Part shown: piece by piece, positions 41,324 to 50,775 of the stretch | How positions within the stretch are numbered: the stretch's first letter is position 1 | Layout: each line of letters starts with the position of its first letter | Assembly: GCF_001865995.1 (NCBI RefSeq) | Contig: NZ_MLQQ01000045.1 | Span: 1-64,000 of the forward strand | Length of the DNA stretch: 64,000 nt | From: Anaerobacillus arseniciselenatis | GTDB lineage: Bacteria; Bacillota; Bacilli; Bacillales; Anaerobacillaceae | Direction: 5' to 3' | Program-made: the position numbers and the translations under genes | The notes under the pieces: model-generated | Databases searched by the model: none | The model's input: only the letters and a program-made list of their open reading frames with translations | What the model was told of the DNA's origin: nothing

Positions 41324-43030
41324 TTATAAATCCTCTCTCTCGATGCCTATCGTGCTCATTTCTTCGTGAGAAACATCAAACACCGTACCACTTGCTTTGT
41401 TTTCTTCTTCATAAAAATAATCAGGTAACTTTTCATCAGCTTTTGTAAATCCAGCTTTTTTATTAAATTCGTGCTCTACTTTGATAGTTTCGTTTGCTAA
41501 GTTGACAATATCTTCGCCTGTAATTTCTTCCCCAGTATATGCAGAAACTAATTCAGCTAAAATATCCCAACGGTTTTGAACAGCACCTGAACTAAACATA
41601 CAGAGCCCAAGGTTATCCCAAATCGTATTTACAGTTTGAGCATTTTTTGATACTTCTACTTGCCCAACCTTGGAATGGTGGTCAATTTGTGCTCTTACAG
41701 TTTGCCCTGCGGTATGATCCGCTCCCATTGGCGAGGTTGAATACGTGACTCCTAAACCTTTAACTGCACGTGGATCATACGCTGGCATTGTCTGTCCTTT
41801 CGTTGTCGGAACATGAGGTTCACCATAAATTTTTCCGATAAGCTCCGCGCCACTACCAATTATTCTTCCTAGAGGAGTACCTTTTTTCAATTCTTTTAAC
41901 GCTTCAATCGCTCCATTTTCATCTCCAAATCGAATGACATCTTGAGCCATTAAAACGCCTAAAGCTCCTCCTGTTTCAATGGTATCAACCCCATATTCAT
42001 TACATAAACGATTTAGTTCTGCGATTGTATCAAGATTAGTAATATCAAGGTTTGAACCTAATAAACCGATATTTTCGTACTCTATCGGTCCAGTGACTCT
42101 TTTTCCGTCTTTATCTGCAAATACATTCGAACAACGTATCATGCATCCTGGCATGCATGCGTGAGTTGTTGTCCCTTCTCCACCTCGTTCTAGTATTGTT
42201 TTTCGTAGAGTTTCCCCAGTAATATTTTTATAGTTTTCAATTGTTCCAATCGAAAAGTTTCTAGTAGGAAGTGCCCCTAATGCGTTCGTCGTTTCTACTA
42301 GTGAAGATGATCCGAGTTCAGGAAGTACCTTTGAAGTAGCTGGAGTTTCCATGAGCCAACCGTGGTATTTTTTTAAAGTTTCTTTAAATGTTTCTTTATT
42401 ATTTGGACGTATCTTTTCAACTTCGCTAGCATCTAACACAATTGCTTTTACCCCTTTGGAGCCAGCTACAGCACCTAAGCCGCCTCGCCCGTTGTACCTT
42501 GTCGGTTCCCCGTCTCGATCTTGCCCAGCGATTGCTGCTAAATTCATCTTCTGTTCTCCCGCAACACCAATCAACCAAACTGCAACATTTTTACCATACT
42601 TATCTCGCAAGTAACTAGCTGCTTCACTTAAATCCTTGCCAACGATTGGTTGTGCATCAGCAAACTTCACTCCATCTTTTGATATATGAATAATTTGAAA
42701 ATCATCACGAATATCTTCAAATACGAGTGCTTTTATTCCTATTTTTCGCAAGGTCAAACCTGAGATTCCACCTGCATTACTTTCTTTAATCCCTCCTGTT
42801 AACGGACTTTTAGCCCCTACCGAATAACGGTCAGCACTAGAAGCCCCTGAACCGGTTAAAAGTCCTGTTGCAAAGATCAATTTGTTTTTAGCCCCTAAAG
42901 GATGGCCTGTAGCGGGAACTTCATCATTTATGATTGTCGAAGTGAGTGCTCTTCCCCCTAATTTCCTAAACTTCTCATCACTTTCTGCTTTAACGGTTAA
43001 ATTACTCATATTAATTCTCAATATTTTCAT
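41324..43030 (-). CDS. aor: tungsten aldehyde:ferredoxin oxidoreductase
   Basis: This encodes 568 residues. The N-terminal pterin-binding domain has LRINMSNLTVKAE, GRALTSTIINDEVPATGHPL and YSVGAKSPLTGGIKESNAGG. Cluster cysteines are at HACMPGCMIRCSN and LGLCMFSSG. The ENIGLLGSNLDI and YDPRAVKGLGVTYSTSPMGA segments are typical of the family. It oxidises aldehydes to acids, passing electrons to ferredoxin, with tungstopterin and [4Fe-4S]. AGGAGGCTGC precedes the ATG. Its place after an alcohol dehydrogenase suggests alcohol to aldehyde to acid. No ferredoxin gene is adjacent. Confidence 0.9.
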   Translation of the reverse strand: MKILRINMSNLTVKAESDEKFRKLGGRALTSTIINDEVPATGHPLGAKNKLIFATGLLTGSGASSADRYSVGAKSPLTGGIKESNAGGISGLTLRKIGIKALVFEDIRDDFQIIHISKDGVKFADAQPIVGKDLSEAASYLRDKYGKNVAVWLIGVAGEQKMNLAAIAGQDRDGEPTRYNGRGGLGAVAGSKGVKAIVLDASEVEKIRPNNKETFKETLKKYHGWLMETPATSKVLPELGSSSLVETTNALGALPTRNFSIGTIENYKNITGETLRKTILERGGEGTTTHACMPGCMIRCSNVFADKDGKRVTGPIEYENIGLLGSNLDITNLDTIAELNRLCNEYGVDTIETGGALGVLMAQDVIRFGDENGAIEALKELKKGTPLGRIIGSGAELIGKIYGEPHVPTTKGQTMPAYDPRAVKGLGVTYSTSPMGADHTAGQTVRAQIDHHSKVGQVEVSKNAQTVNTIWDNLGLCMFSSGAVQNRWDILAELVSAYTGEEITGEDIVNLANETIKVEHEFNKKAGFTKADEKLPDYFYEEENKASGTVFDVSHEEMSTIGIEREDL

Positions 43031-43160
43031 CTGCAGCCTCCTAGATCTCCTTACTATTTATAGCTTTCTTCAATGTATTAAACTAGCATTTTTCAACCCT
43101 AAATAAACAAATATCAGAGGGGAGTAAATCCCCACTGATTTCGTTATCAACCATTTGTTA

Positions 43161-44540
43161 TTAACTAATTTTTCCTTTTTCTTCATAATCAAAGTCTTCT
43201 TTTTCGTCGCCTTTAAAGAAGTTTTTACCATAGATAAGTAGGCATAAAATAATTCCTACTGCAAAGGCCCACGTTGCACCTTTCGTAGCTAAAACAGCAC
43301 CGATAATACCGGCAATACCTAAATCACGTTGGCTTTTCGCTTGTAAAATACCAATACGAACACTTACGTAACCTTGAATCAATAGTGTTAATGCTAACGC
43401 AATGCCTAGGATCGGCTCTACTAAACTTACGATAGGTAATAATAGTAGTCCTGTATTTGTCCCCCAACGGAATGATCCTGATCCCCCAAAGATCGAGTGC
43501 ATCGCTTTTTTACCTTCTTTAAAGCGTTCTATAACAACTACTTGCATTGCTGCCCACATCGGTCCACACATAACAATATCTGGTCCAAAGATCCCCATTG
43601 TTGCATTTCTTCCACCAAAGATTAAGTGCGCACGGTTAGGGTTATAATCTACCTTTTCATCCTTACGAATATCATCAGCTTCGCTCACTAGTGCTTTACT
43701 TTGTAATACATCACCAAATAAGACAATGTAAGTAGCAACTACTGTTGGGATTGAAGCGATAAACATCATTAACGGTGGAAATCCAAGTCCGAATACCGTG
43801 AACTCTGCAAACAACGTTCTAAAATCAGGATTACTAAAGCCCCACTGAATAGTAGGCCAAGGTGCTTCTCCAAATAATGGTGCAATGAAAATTGCTAAGA
43901 CGATAATCGGGAATATACCTAGATTAGATATTACTCTCCATATACCGCCTCGCCGTTTTAATTTCTCGAAATGTTTTGAAAAAATTAAGTAAAACGCGAC
44001 ACCTACAGCAATACTAATCGTAACCGGGAACATTTCAAAACGTCCCCCGACTTCAAACACTGAAATAACAGCAGCAATACCTGCCCCGAGAATGACCCCC
44101 GCTTTCATCGCATTCGGTACAAGTCGAACGACTTTACTAGCAAGCCCCGTTACCCCGAGTAATATTGAGAAAATCCCGAGCGTTAACTGGAAGGCAATTA
44201 AGGCGTAAATCCTCTCTGGTCCTTCCGGAAACTGTGTTAAAAATAAAATCATTAACGGAATAGCAGGTGTAATCCAACCTGGAATTACTGGATCCCCTAA
44301 TAGATGATGAATTAAATATAAAATACCATTTAAAATAACAACTGCAAGCGCAACTTCAAAAGGCATACCTAAATATTGCATCATCAAAGGAATAGCCGCT
44401 AAATCAACCGCACACATTAATAACCCTTGAAAGTAATCTGGTGTCTCAAATTTATAATGAATAAAAGGTAAACGAACTTTAAATGGTCCTGCCGGTATAT
44501 AAGGTGTTTCTTCCCCATCTTTTCTTTGTTTCCAAAGCAT
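43161..44540 (-). CDS. NCS2-like permease of unknown substrate
   Basis: This encodes 459 residues with about 12 to 14 membrane helices. GDPVIPGWITPAIPLMILFL and GGRNATMGIFGPDIVMCGPM are conserved-looking loops, and the fold resembles the NCS2/SulP-type transporters. AAGGGGGG precedes the ATG. It lies between an alcohol dehydrogenase and the AOR gene in one transcript, so the substrate is more likely an acid or alcohol-derived compound than a purine. A CAGTGGGGA/TCCCCTCTG hairpin follows at 43115-43137. Confidence 0.6.
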   Translation of the reverse strand: MLWKQRKDGEETPYIPAGPFKVRLPFIHYKFETPDYFQGLLMCAVDLAAIPLMMQYLGMPFEVALAVVILNGILYLIHHLLGDPVIPGWITPAIPLMILFLTQFPEGPERIYALIAFQLTLGIFSILLGVTGLASKVVRLVPNAMKAGVILGAGIAAVISVFEVGGRFEMFPVTISIAVGVAFYLIFSKHFEKLKRRGGIWRVISNLGIFPIIVLAIFIAPLFGEAPWPTIQWGFSNPDFRTLFAEFTVFGLGFPPLMMFIASIPTVVATYIVLFGDVLQSKALVSEADDIRKDEKVDYNPNRAHLIFGGRNATMGIFGPDIVMCGPMWAAMQVVVIERFKEGKKAMHSIFGGSGSFRWGTNTGLLLLPIVSLVEPILGIALALTLLIQGYVSVRIGILQAKSQRDLGIAGIIGAVLATKGATWAFAVGIILCLLIYGKNFFKGDEKEDFDYEEKGKIS

Positions 44541-44564
44541 AAGTAATCCCCCCTTACTAATCGA

Positions 44565-45713
44565 TTAAAAAGCAGCTCGATAAATTTTTTCGATATCTTT
44601 TACATCAAACAACCTCGGATTGTTATTTAATAATCTCGTAATTTTACTAGCGTCGTCAGCCATATGTGGTATAACCTCTTCAGTAATTCCAAACTCTTGT
44701 AGACTCGTTGGTATTTCAACATATGAGCTTAACTGTTGCATTGCTTTAATCGCTTTATCAGCTGCTTCATCATCAGACAAATCTCTTGTGTCAACTCCCA
44801 TAGCTTGAGCAATCTCTTTAAACTTTTCTAGATTGCTAATTTTGTTCCATTCCATAACGTAAGGAAGTAGTAAAGCATTACTTATACCGTGAGGAATATC
44901 GAATCTCCCCCCTAAAGGATAAGCTAGAGCGTGTACTGCACCAACTCCGGCATTTCCAAAAGCCATTCCTGCCATTAAGCTAGCAGTTACCATCTCTTCT
45001 CTAGCTTTCAAGTCATTAGGGTTTGCATATGCTTTCGGTAGATATATTGTGATCATCTTAATCGCTTTTAGCGCTAATGCATCGGTTATTGGTGAAGCGT
45101 TCACCGAGATAAAAGCCTCAATCGCATGTACTAGCGCATCGATTCCACTTGCCGCTGTGACTGATTTCGGCATAGTCAATGTCATTTCTGGAGATACAAG
45201 TGCAACATCTGGTAATAAGTAAGGGCTTACAATCCCTTTTTTAAGTTGTTCTTTTTTATCTGATAAAATTGAAATATTCGTTACTTCAGACCCTGTACCA
45301 GCTGTAGTTGGTATAGCAATCACTGGTAATCCTCGTTCTTGTACATTATCAGTACCGAACAACTCCTCGATGGGAACGTTATTCGTATAAAGTACAGCAG
45401 CAGCTTTAGCAATATCGATCGCACTACCACCACCCACTGCAATAAGACCGTCATAATGTCCGCTTTTAATTTCATTTACACAATCTTCTACTAGCTCAAT
45501 TTCCGGTTCTGGTTTAACCCGATTATAAATTCCAACTTCGTAATCTTTAAGTTCTGTTTCTACAGTTTCTACGACTCCAACTTTTTGTAAAATTTCATCT
45601 GTGACGATTAATGGTTTTTTTATACCTAAGTTCCGTACTTCCCCCTCCAAACTGTTAAGTGCATCACTTCCAGTAATTAATTTGTTAGCAATTTTAAATT
45701 CTGCAACATTCAT
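44565..45713 (-). CDS. iron-containing (group III) alcohol dehydrogenase
   Basis: This encodes 382 residues. The NAD(P) site is GGGSAIDIAKAAAVL, followed by IPTTAGTGSEVT. Metal ligands are the Asp and His of SGIDALVHAIEAF and the two His in GAVHALAYPLGGRFDIPHGI. It interconverts alcohols and aldehydes in the cytoplasm. It is the first gene behind the sigma-54 promoter 30 bp upstream; GGGGAG gives the start. It should feed aldehyde to the AOR. Confidence 0.92.
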   Translation of the reverse strand: MNVAEFKIANKLITGSDALNSLEGEVRNLGIKKPLIVTDEILQKVGVVETVETELKDYEVGIYNRVKPEPEIELVEDCVNEIKSGHYDGLIAVGGGSAIDIAKAAAVLYTNNVPIEELFGTDNVQERGLPVIAIPTTAGTGSEVTNISILSDKKEQLKKGIVSPYLLPDVALVSPEMTLTMPKSVTAASGIDALVHAIEAFISVNASPITDALALKAIKMITIYLPKAYANPNDLKAREEMVTASLMAGMAFGNAGVGAVHALAYPLGGRFDIPHGISNALLLPYVMEWNKISNLEKFKEIAQAMGVDTRDLSDDEAADKAIKAMQQLSSYVEIPTSLQEFGITEEVIPHMADDASKITRLLNNNPRLFDVKDIEKIYRAAF

Positions 45714-45742
45714 TTCATCACTCCCCTTCTATTATTTTTTGT

Positions 45743-45758
45743 TGCAAATTCCATGCCA
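45743..45758 (-). promoter_or_regulatory. sigma-54 (-24/-12) promoter
   Basis: On the minus strand TGGCATGGAATTTGCA fits TGGCAC-N5-TTGCW except for one position (T for C), with correct GG to GC spacing. Transcription would start about 45732 and enter the alcohol dehydrogenase gene. The sigma-54 activator gene lies just upstream. Confidence 0.88.
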
Positions 45759-45835
45759 ACATTTTTAAGAGTTTCATTTTTCTGAAATTACTAACTATTC
45801 GTAAGTTTTTTAATACTTTTTTTCTGAATATTGTT

Positions 45836-45889
45836 ATAAAAAATTAAAAAAACGATCAATAAAATAATCAACTGATTATTTTATTGATC
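45836..45889 (-). terminator. terminator of the sigma-54 activator gene
   Basis: A 17-base perfect stem (GATCAATAAAATAATCA and its complement, loop AC) includes the stop codon of the activator. It is followed on the minus strand by GTTTTTTTAATTTTTT. Confidence 0.9.
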
Positions 45890-47503
45890 AACATTTATAC
45901 GTTTTAACTTTTGGACGATACTTGATTGACTTACTCCTAATGCTTCTGCAACTTTTCTTGTCGTTTTATATTTTGTCAGCGTTTCTTTTATTAAATTATT
46001 TTCAAATTGTTCCACTGCTTCTTTTAATGTCATCTCTTCACCATTATGATTGTTTGCCAAAAATACGTTGCGATACTCTTCTGGTAAATGATAAATGGTG
46101 ATTTCATCTTCAATCGTCGTCACTACTAAACGTTCAACGATATTGATTAACTCTCTTATATTCCCAGGCCAAGAGTGTTTCGTTAAGTATTCTAAACATT
46201 CAATCGTAAAACGTTTATTAGCATTGTATTTTTCATTAAACCGTTCTAAAAACCTTTGCAATAAAGGGATGATTTCTTGCTTTCTATTTCTTAGTGGCGG
46301 TACATGGATAGGCACAATATTTAAACGGTAAAAAAGGTCTTCACGAAACTTACCGTTTCTAACAAGTTTTTTTAAATCTTTATGGCTAGCGGATAATATT
46401 CGAACATCAACTTCTTGAACGACCGTAGAACCTATACGCATATATCGGTTCTCTTCAACGACCTTTAACAATTTAACTTGTAATTCTAATGGTAAATCAC
46501 CAATTTCATCTAGAAATAAAGTCCCTCCATCTGCTTGCTCAAGCAACCCTTTTTTTCCATACTTTGAAGCACCGGTAAAAGCACCAGGTTCATATCCAAA
46601 TAATTCTGCCTCAATTAAATTGGCTGGAATTGCCCCACAATTCAATTCTAAAAACACCTCTTTATTTCTATCGCTTTTTTCATGAATAAATCTAGCAATT
46701 AAACTTTTCCCTACGCCCGTCTCCCCTTGTAGCAATACTTTCACATCAGTTTTGGCTACACGCTCAGCTAATTCAAAGAGCTTCTTCGTTTCCGGGCTAG
46801 ATACATAAAGTTCGAGTTCATTAATATTAATATCGCTTTGTAAAGCTGAATTAACTTCGTCAGAATTAGACCAATAATGTAACCCATCCAACTCATGCTT
46901 TAACTTTAATAATTCTGTTATATCTCTAACACTATTTATAATAAAGATTATATTTCCTTCACTCGAATAGATAGGTGTACCAGTAACAATTATTTTGCGA
47001 TCATTTATAATTTTTTGCATCATTGTCACAGGTTTTTTTTGTTTTATTACTTCTAGTGAAATAGATTTTGATATGTATCCTTTATTAATTATCTCATTCA
47101 TATGTACTCCAATAAATTCGTTAGCATTTAAGCCTGTTATTCGTTCGTAAGCACGATTAACGAAAACCGTAAAGCCGTGTTGATCGGTAATATACACACC
47201 GTCATGCAATGAATTCAGGATTTTTAAATAATTTTTATTTAAAAGATATTCATATTCATTCATAACCTTTTCATTTCTTATAACATCTTCATCGATTATT
47301 GAACTAGATAAATGGACATCGTTTGCCACATAATTTTCTATTTCACCAGCTAAATCACCTTTTTGAATAGCTATTTGCAAACTATCCAAAGTAAAATAAC
47401 CTACAAACTTGTTTGCCTCATCAGTAACTTCTAAAACATCCGCTCTTTGTTTATTGAAATGTACAATCGCTTCTTCAACAGAAATATTCTTCTTTACCCT
47501 CAT
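45881..47503 (-). CDS. sigma-54-dependent enhancer-binding activator with CBS and PAS domains
   Basis: This encodes 540 residues from ATG at 47503 (AAAGGA upstream); an earlier ATG lacks a site. The N-terminal CBS-like segment has SVEEAIVHFNKQRADVLEV. A PAS domain is at about 100-215 (DGVYITDQHGFTVFVNRAYE). The AAA+ domain (about 240-480) has GETGVGKSLIARFIH, the sigma-54 contact loop GAFTGA, GGTLFLDEIGDLP and the arginine fingers region REDLFYRLNIVPI. The C-terminal Fis helix-turn-helix is TRKVAEALGVSQSSIVQKLK. It should activate the promoter at 45743. Confidence 0.93.
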   Translation of the reverse strand: MRVKKNISVEEAIVHFNKQRADVLEVTDEANKFVGYFTLDSLQIAIQKGDLAGEIENYVANDVHLSSSIIDEDVIRNEKVMNEYEYLLNKNYLKILNSLHDGVYITDQHGFTVFVNRAYERITGLNANEFIGVHMNEIINKGYISKSISLEVIKQKKPVTMMQKIINDRKIIVTGTPIYSSEGNIIFIINSVRDITELLKLKHELDGLHYWSNSDEVNSALQSDININELELYVSSPETKKLFELAERVAKTDVKVLLQGETGVGKSLIARFIHEKSDRNKEVFLELNCGAIPANLIEAELFGYEPGAFTGASKYGKKGLLEQADGGTLFLDEIGDLPLELQVKLLKVVEENRYMRIGSTVVQEVDVRILSASHKDLKKLVRNGKFREDLFYRLNIVPIHVPPLRNRKQEIIPLLQRFLERFNEKYNANKRFTIECLEYLTKHSWPGNIRELINIVERLVVTTIEDEITIYHLPEEYRNVFLANNHNGEEMTLKEAVEQFENNLIKETLTKYKTTRKVAEALGVSQSSIVQKLKRINVDQ

Positions 47504-47631
47504 AGAATTTGTTCCTTTCAGAATATTAAAATACTTTCCCATTATAACTTACATATGTAAATGATCAAATGATATAAATCACGAAAGAAAGTACCCGCTT
47601 CCTAGTGCGTTAAAGAACGTAACTGGGAAGC

Positions 47632-47681
47632 GGTGCCTGTCACTCCTCGAAATCCCTTGTTTCACAGCGATGTTTCACGGA
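47632..47681. repeat. GTGCCTGTCACTCC dispersed repeat
   Basis: GGTGCCTGTCACTCCTCGAA is followed by TTGTTTCACAGCGATGTTTC. It is one of the best full-length copies and lies upstream of the Rpn-family gene. The 47504-47848 gap has no other feature. Confidence 0.8.
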
Positions 47682-47848
47682 GAGAACAAAAAAGAAAATT
47701 ATATTTAACGTGTATTCGACACGTTGTTGAAAACAGCTGATTTTTTTAATTTTTCATAAAGGTATAATAAATTTCCTCAATTATATTTACGAACAGACGT
47801 TCTTTATTGTATAATAAGAACAAAAGTTCTGTTTATGAGGTGAGTAAA

Positions 47849-48762
47849 TTGTGTGATGTAAGAAATGATCATGATCGTTGGTTTAAAGAGTTGATTACAA
47901 CATTTTTTGAGGAGTTTATCCACGCCTTTTTTCATGACGTTTATGAACACCTAGATTTTACACACGTTACTTTTTTACAACAGGAAGTTTTTACGGATAT
48001 CATTAAGGGAAATAAAGGAACTGTAGACCTTTTAGTTGAAACGAAACTCAAAGGTGAAGATGCATTAATTGTCGTCCATATCGAGAGTCAATCTAGTTAT
48101 GAAAAAGACTTTAATGATCGAATGTTTGTGTATTTTAGCCGCCTATATGAAAAATATCGTCGCCCTATTGTTCCTATTGCTGTTTTTAGTTATGATAAAA
48201 TTAAAGAAGAAAAAGACCACTTAAACATTTCTTTTCCCTTTAAAAATGTACTAACATTCAACTATTACACACTACAACTGAAACGCAAAAACTGGCGTGA
48301 GTTTATTAATAAACCAAATGAAGCTGCTCTTGCATTGCTTGGGAAGATGGCTATGATGATCACGAAAAAGCGAAAATCAAACTTGAGTTTTTACGGGTTC
48401 TTGTAAACTTAGAACTTAACCCAGCGAGAGAACATTTAGTATATGGTATTTTCGAAAAATATCTTACCTTAAATACTGAAGAAGAAATAGAGTTTAATGA
48501 ATCTTTAAAACATATTCCAAAAGATGAGGTGGATCGAATTATGGAACTGATGACTTCATGGGAGAAAAAAGGTTTTGAAAAAGGAATTGAAGAAGGAATT
48601 GGAAAGGGTTTTGAGCGAGGAATTGAAAAAGGAATTGAAAAAGGGCTTATTAAAGTAGCTAAACAAATGCTAGCAGAAGGATATACTATAAAAGAAATTT
48701 GTAAGTTAACTGGAATTACTGAAGAAGATATAATAAAGATGAAAGAAGAATTAGAAAAATAG
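47849..48762 (+). pseudogene. Rpn/PD-(D/E)XK transposase-like nuclease, frameshifted
   Basis: The start is TTG at 47849 with GAGGTG upstream. The first 180 codons have RWFKELITTFFEEFIHAFF, VDLLVETKLKGEDALIVVHI (Asp and Glu nuclease residues) and HIESQSSYEKDF. At about 48346 the frame shifts because GATGGCT has one G fewer than the GATGGGC in the 40657 fragment. The second frame resumes EFLRVLVNLELNPAREHL and ends in E-K-G repeats (FEKGIEEGIGKGFERG). The Rpn family promotes recombination and has been linked to phage defence. The protein is broken after about residue 165. Confidence 0.85.
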
Positions 48763-48829
48763 TGATGAGGCAAACTAAAAAACATTACTTGACTAAAAGA
48801 GCTAATAAAATTTAGATAATAGTAATAGA

Positions 48830-48877
48830 ACCCACCACGCCTCTTAACAAATGCGGACCAAGGTGGGTCATTTTTTT
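48830..48877 (+). terminator. terminator after the Rpn pseudogene
   Basis: CCCACC and GGTGGG arms, extended by flanking A-T pairs, are followed by TCATTTTTTT. Confidence 0.6.
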
Positions 48878-48895
48878 GTGGAATGGGGAACTAAA

Positions 48896-49012
48896 TTGAA
48901 TACAGAAAGAAATGATTTCAATCTAAAACCACCTACTACATACAAAGAACAAGTAGAAGTGTTAAAAAGCAGAAATTTATATACATTTGGAACAATTTTC
49001 TTTAATTTATAA
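48896..49012 (+). pseudogene. N-terminal fragment of an Abi-family (AbiD/AbiF-like) protein
   Basis: From TTG, 38 codons read LNTERNDFNLKPPTTYKEQV then EVLKSRNL. This KPPTTYxEQVxxLKSRxL opening is characteristic of Abi_2 abortive-infection proteins. The frame ends after 38 residues of the usual 300. The downstream part is absent and replaced by the convergent ADP-ribosylglycohydrolase gene. Confidence 0.6.
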
Positions 49013-49021
49013 CTCAGTTCC

Positions 49022-50653
49022 CTATTCTTCCTCATCTTCGTCATCAGGTTCAATTCCAAAAAAGACAAGGAGATCGTCCCAATTAGGTGGATATGCATTG
49101 CTACCTTCCCACACAGTACCTCTTTCCCCTTTATATTTTACACCGAGCTCCCATTGTGTTCCATCGCAAACGCAAGGATCGATATACTCACTATCCCAAT
49201 ATTCAACTTGTAGAGCGTTAAAATCGTTAAGTAATCGAGTCGTTTTCTCTAATAAATAATGTTCTTCAACTGGAAGCTCATTCGATAAGGTTGTTTTAAA
49301 AACCGATGATGATCCTTCTTCAAAAATAATATGATATGTATCGTAATCACCAAAACTACCGATTTCAAAATAAATCTCTTCAATAGGTTTATTCACATTA
49401 CTACCATCAATTGCTTTAAGTCTTTTTAACCATTTTGAGATAAATCCATCTTTGAAAAAACTAAGAAGTGCTCCATCACAGAATCTCTCAGCGCGTATAG
49501 CCCCCATGATCATTGCAAGAATACATTGAGCATCAAGTGACTCCACTTCTGCACTTCGCATAACCATATCATCCCATTGAAGACGGTTATCTTCTAAAAT
49601 GGATACATAAGTAACAAGCTTATATTCTGGATGATTATCCGAAAAATTATAGAATTCTTCAACAAATATGTTTACTAGCTCATCAAAATTTACAAACGGT
49701 ATTTGTATTGGATGTCCGATAGTCCCGTCATTTTCATAGTCAATAAACCGTTCACCAAAAGATTCTGTAGCAGCTATTTTTCCAATATATTTCGTAAGTA
49801 CTTTAAATTTACCGTGAATATTTACCGCCCCGTTAATTCGAAACCACTCATCAAAAATTGTACGAAGGTCATTACTTAGGTAGGTAAGTGCCTTCTCTTT
49901 GATTTTTTCAGGCACTCCATAATATGCTTCTGCTATTGAACCTGTAATAGCTGTCAAAGTGTCGCTATCACCACCTATAGAAATAGCAGTCCTAATAGCA
50001 TCTTCAAATGAAGTAGCTTCCAAAAAACTCACAATGGCCTGTGGTACAGTTTCTTGGCAGGTTGCATTAAATTGGTATGAATCTCTTATATTATCAATGG
50101 TGAAATCTAAAGAATAGTAATTTTCATTAATTTTATTTCGAATCTCTTCTTTAGTAAAACCGCGTCTGGCCATAAATATTGCCACTGCAGTAGCCTCTGC
50201 ACCCTTAAACCCCTCAACATGGTTGTGAGTCACTCCTGTTACAATCTCAGATAGCCTAGTAGCCTGGCCCTCTGATCGTGCAATAAACCCTACTGGACTT
50301 ATTCGCATAGCGGCTCCATTCCCATAACTGTTATACGGTTCAGGATTCTCACTAAAAACCCACTTAGAAAACATATTTCCATAACCGCAATTTGGGTACT
50401 TACGCCCTATTTCCTGCATATATTTTATCGTCATACCCTCAAGTATTAAGCAATAGTCGTTTTCAAAATCAGCGCCGTTAAATAAAGGCTTAATCATCTT
50501 CTCTGTCTCCAAAATCGCTTTAGCAATAGCAAGTGTCATAATACTGTCATCTGTTACATGACATTCTTTAGTAAAAAGCTCAAATTCCTTACTTTTATGA
50601 TTATTGAATTCAAAACGAGATCCAACAATATCACCAATAATCGCACCCATCAT
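49022..50653 (-). CDS. ADP-ribosylglycohydrolase fused to a DUF6508-like region
   Basis: This encodes 543 residues. Residues 1-265 are an ADP-ribosylglycohydrolase: GAIIGDIVGSRFEF, HVTDDSIMTLAIAKAIL (DraG Thr-Asp-Asp), GYGNGAAMRISPVGF and AISIGGDSDTLTAITG (second metal Asp pair). Residues about 285-400 resemble DUF6508 (LDAQCILAMIMGAIRAERFCDGALL, KWLKRLKAID). A last segment of about 130 residues has VEYWDSEYIDPCVCDGTQWE and an acidic tail. It could remove ADP-ribose from proteins or nucleic acids. GGAGGATAG precedes the ATG. The order of domains is unusual. Confidence 0.8.
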   Translation of the reverse strand: MMGAIIGDIVGSRFEFNNHKSKEFELFTKECHVTDDSIMTLAIAKAILETEKMIKPLFNGADFENDYCLILEGMTIKYMQEIGRKYPNCGYGNMFSKWVFSENPEPYNSYGNGAAMRISPVGFIARSEGQATRLSEIVTGVTHNHVEGFKGAEATAVAIFMARRGFTKEEIRNKINENYYSLDFTIDNIRDSYQFNATCQETVPQAIVSFLEATSFEDAIRTAISIGGDSDTLTAITGSIAEAYYGVPEKIKEKALTYLSNDLRTIFDEWFRINGAVNIHGKFKVLTKYIGKIAATESFGERFIDYENDGTIGHPIQIPFVNFDELVNIFVEEFYNFSDNHPEYKLVTYVSILEDNRLQWDDMVMRSAEVESLDAQCILAMIMGAIRAERFCDGALLSFFKDGFISKWLKRLKAIDGSNVNKPIEEIYFEIGSFGDYDTYHIIFEEGSSSVFKTTLSNELPVEEHYLLEKTTRLLNDFNALQVEYWDSEYIDPCVCDGTQWELGVKYKGERGTVWEGSNAYPPNWDDLLVFFGIEPDDEDEEE

Positions 50654-50775
50654 AAGCTATCCTCCTTCATGCATTTTCGTATTGTCAACGGTACTAGAGC
50701 ATTTCCTGGTATATTAAAACTATTATTGAGCTCCGTCTAAAGGTACTTTGTACTCTGGAAAGCCAAATCTATTTC

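Noticed and set aside
41324..43030. Molybdenum-cofactor riboswitch upstream of the AOR gene
   Set aside because: The gap to the permease gene is 130 bp and contains only a simple hairpin; the sigma-54 promoter drives the operon from upstream.
48360..48785. 141-residue minus-strand frame opposite the Rpn pseudogene
   Set aside because: It is antisense to a recognisable Rpn C-terminus and has low-complexity Ser/Ile/Pro composition.
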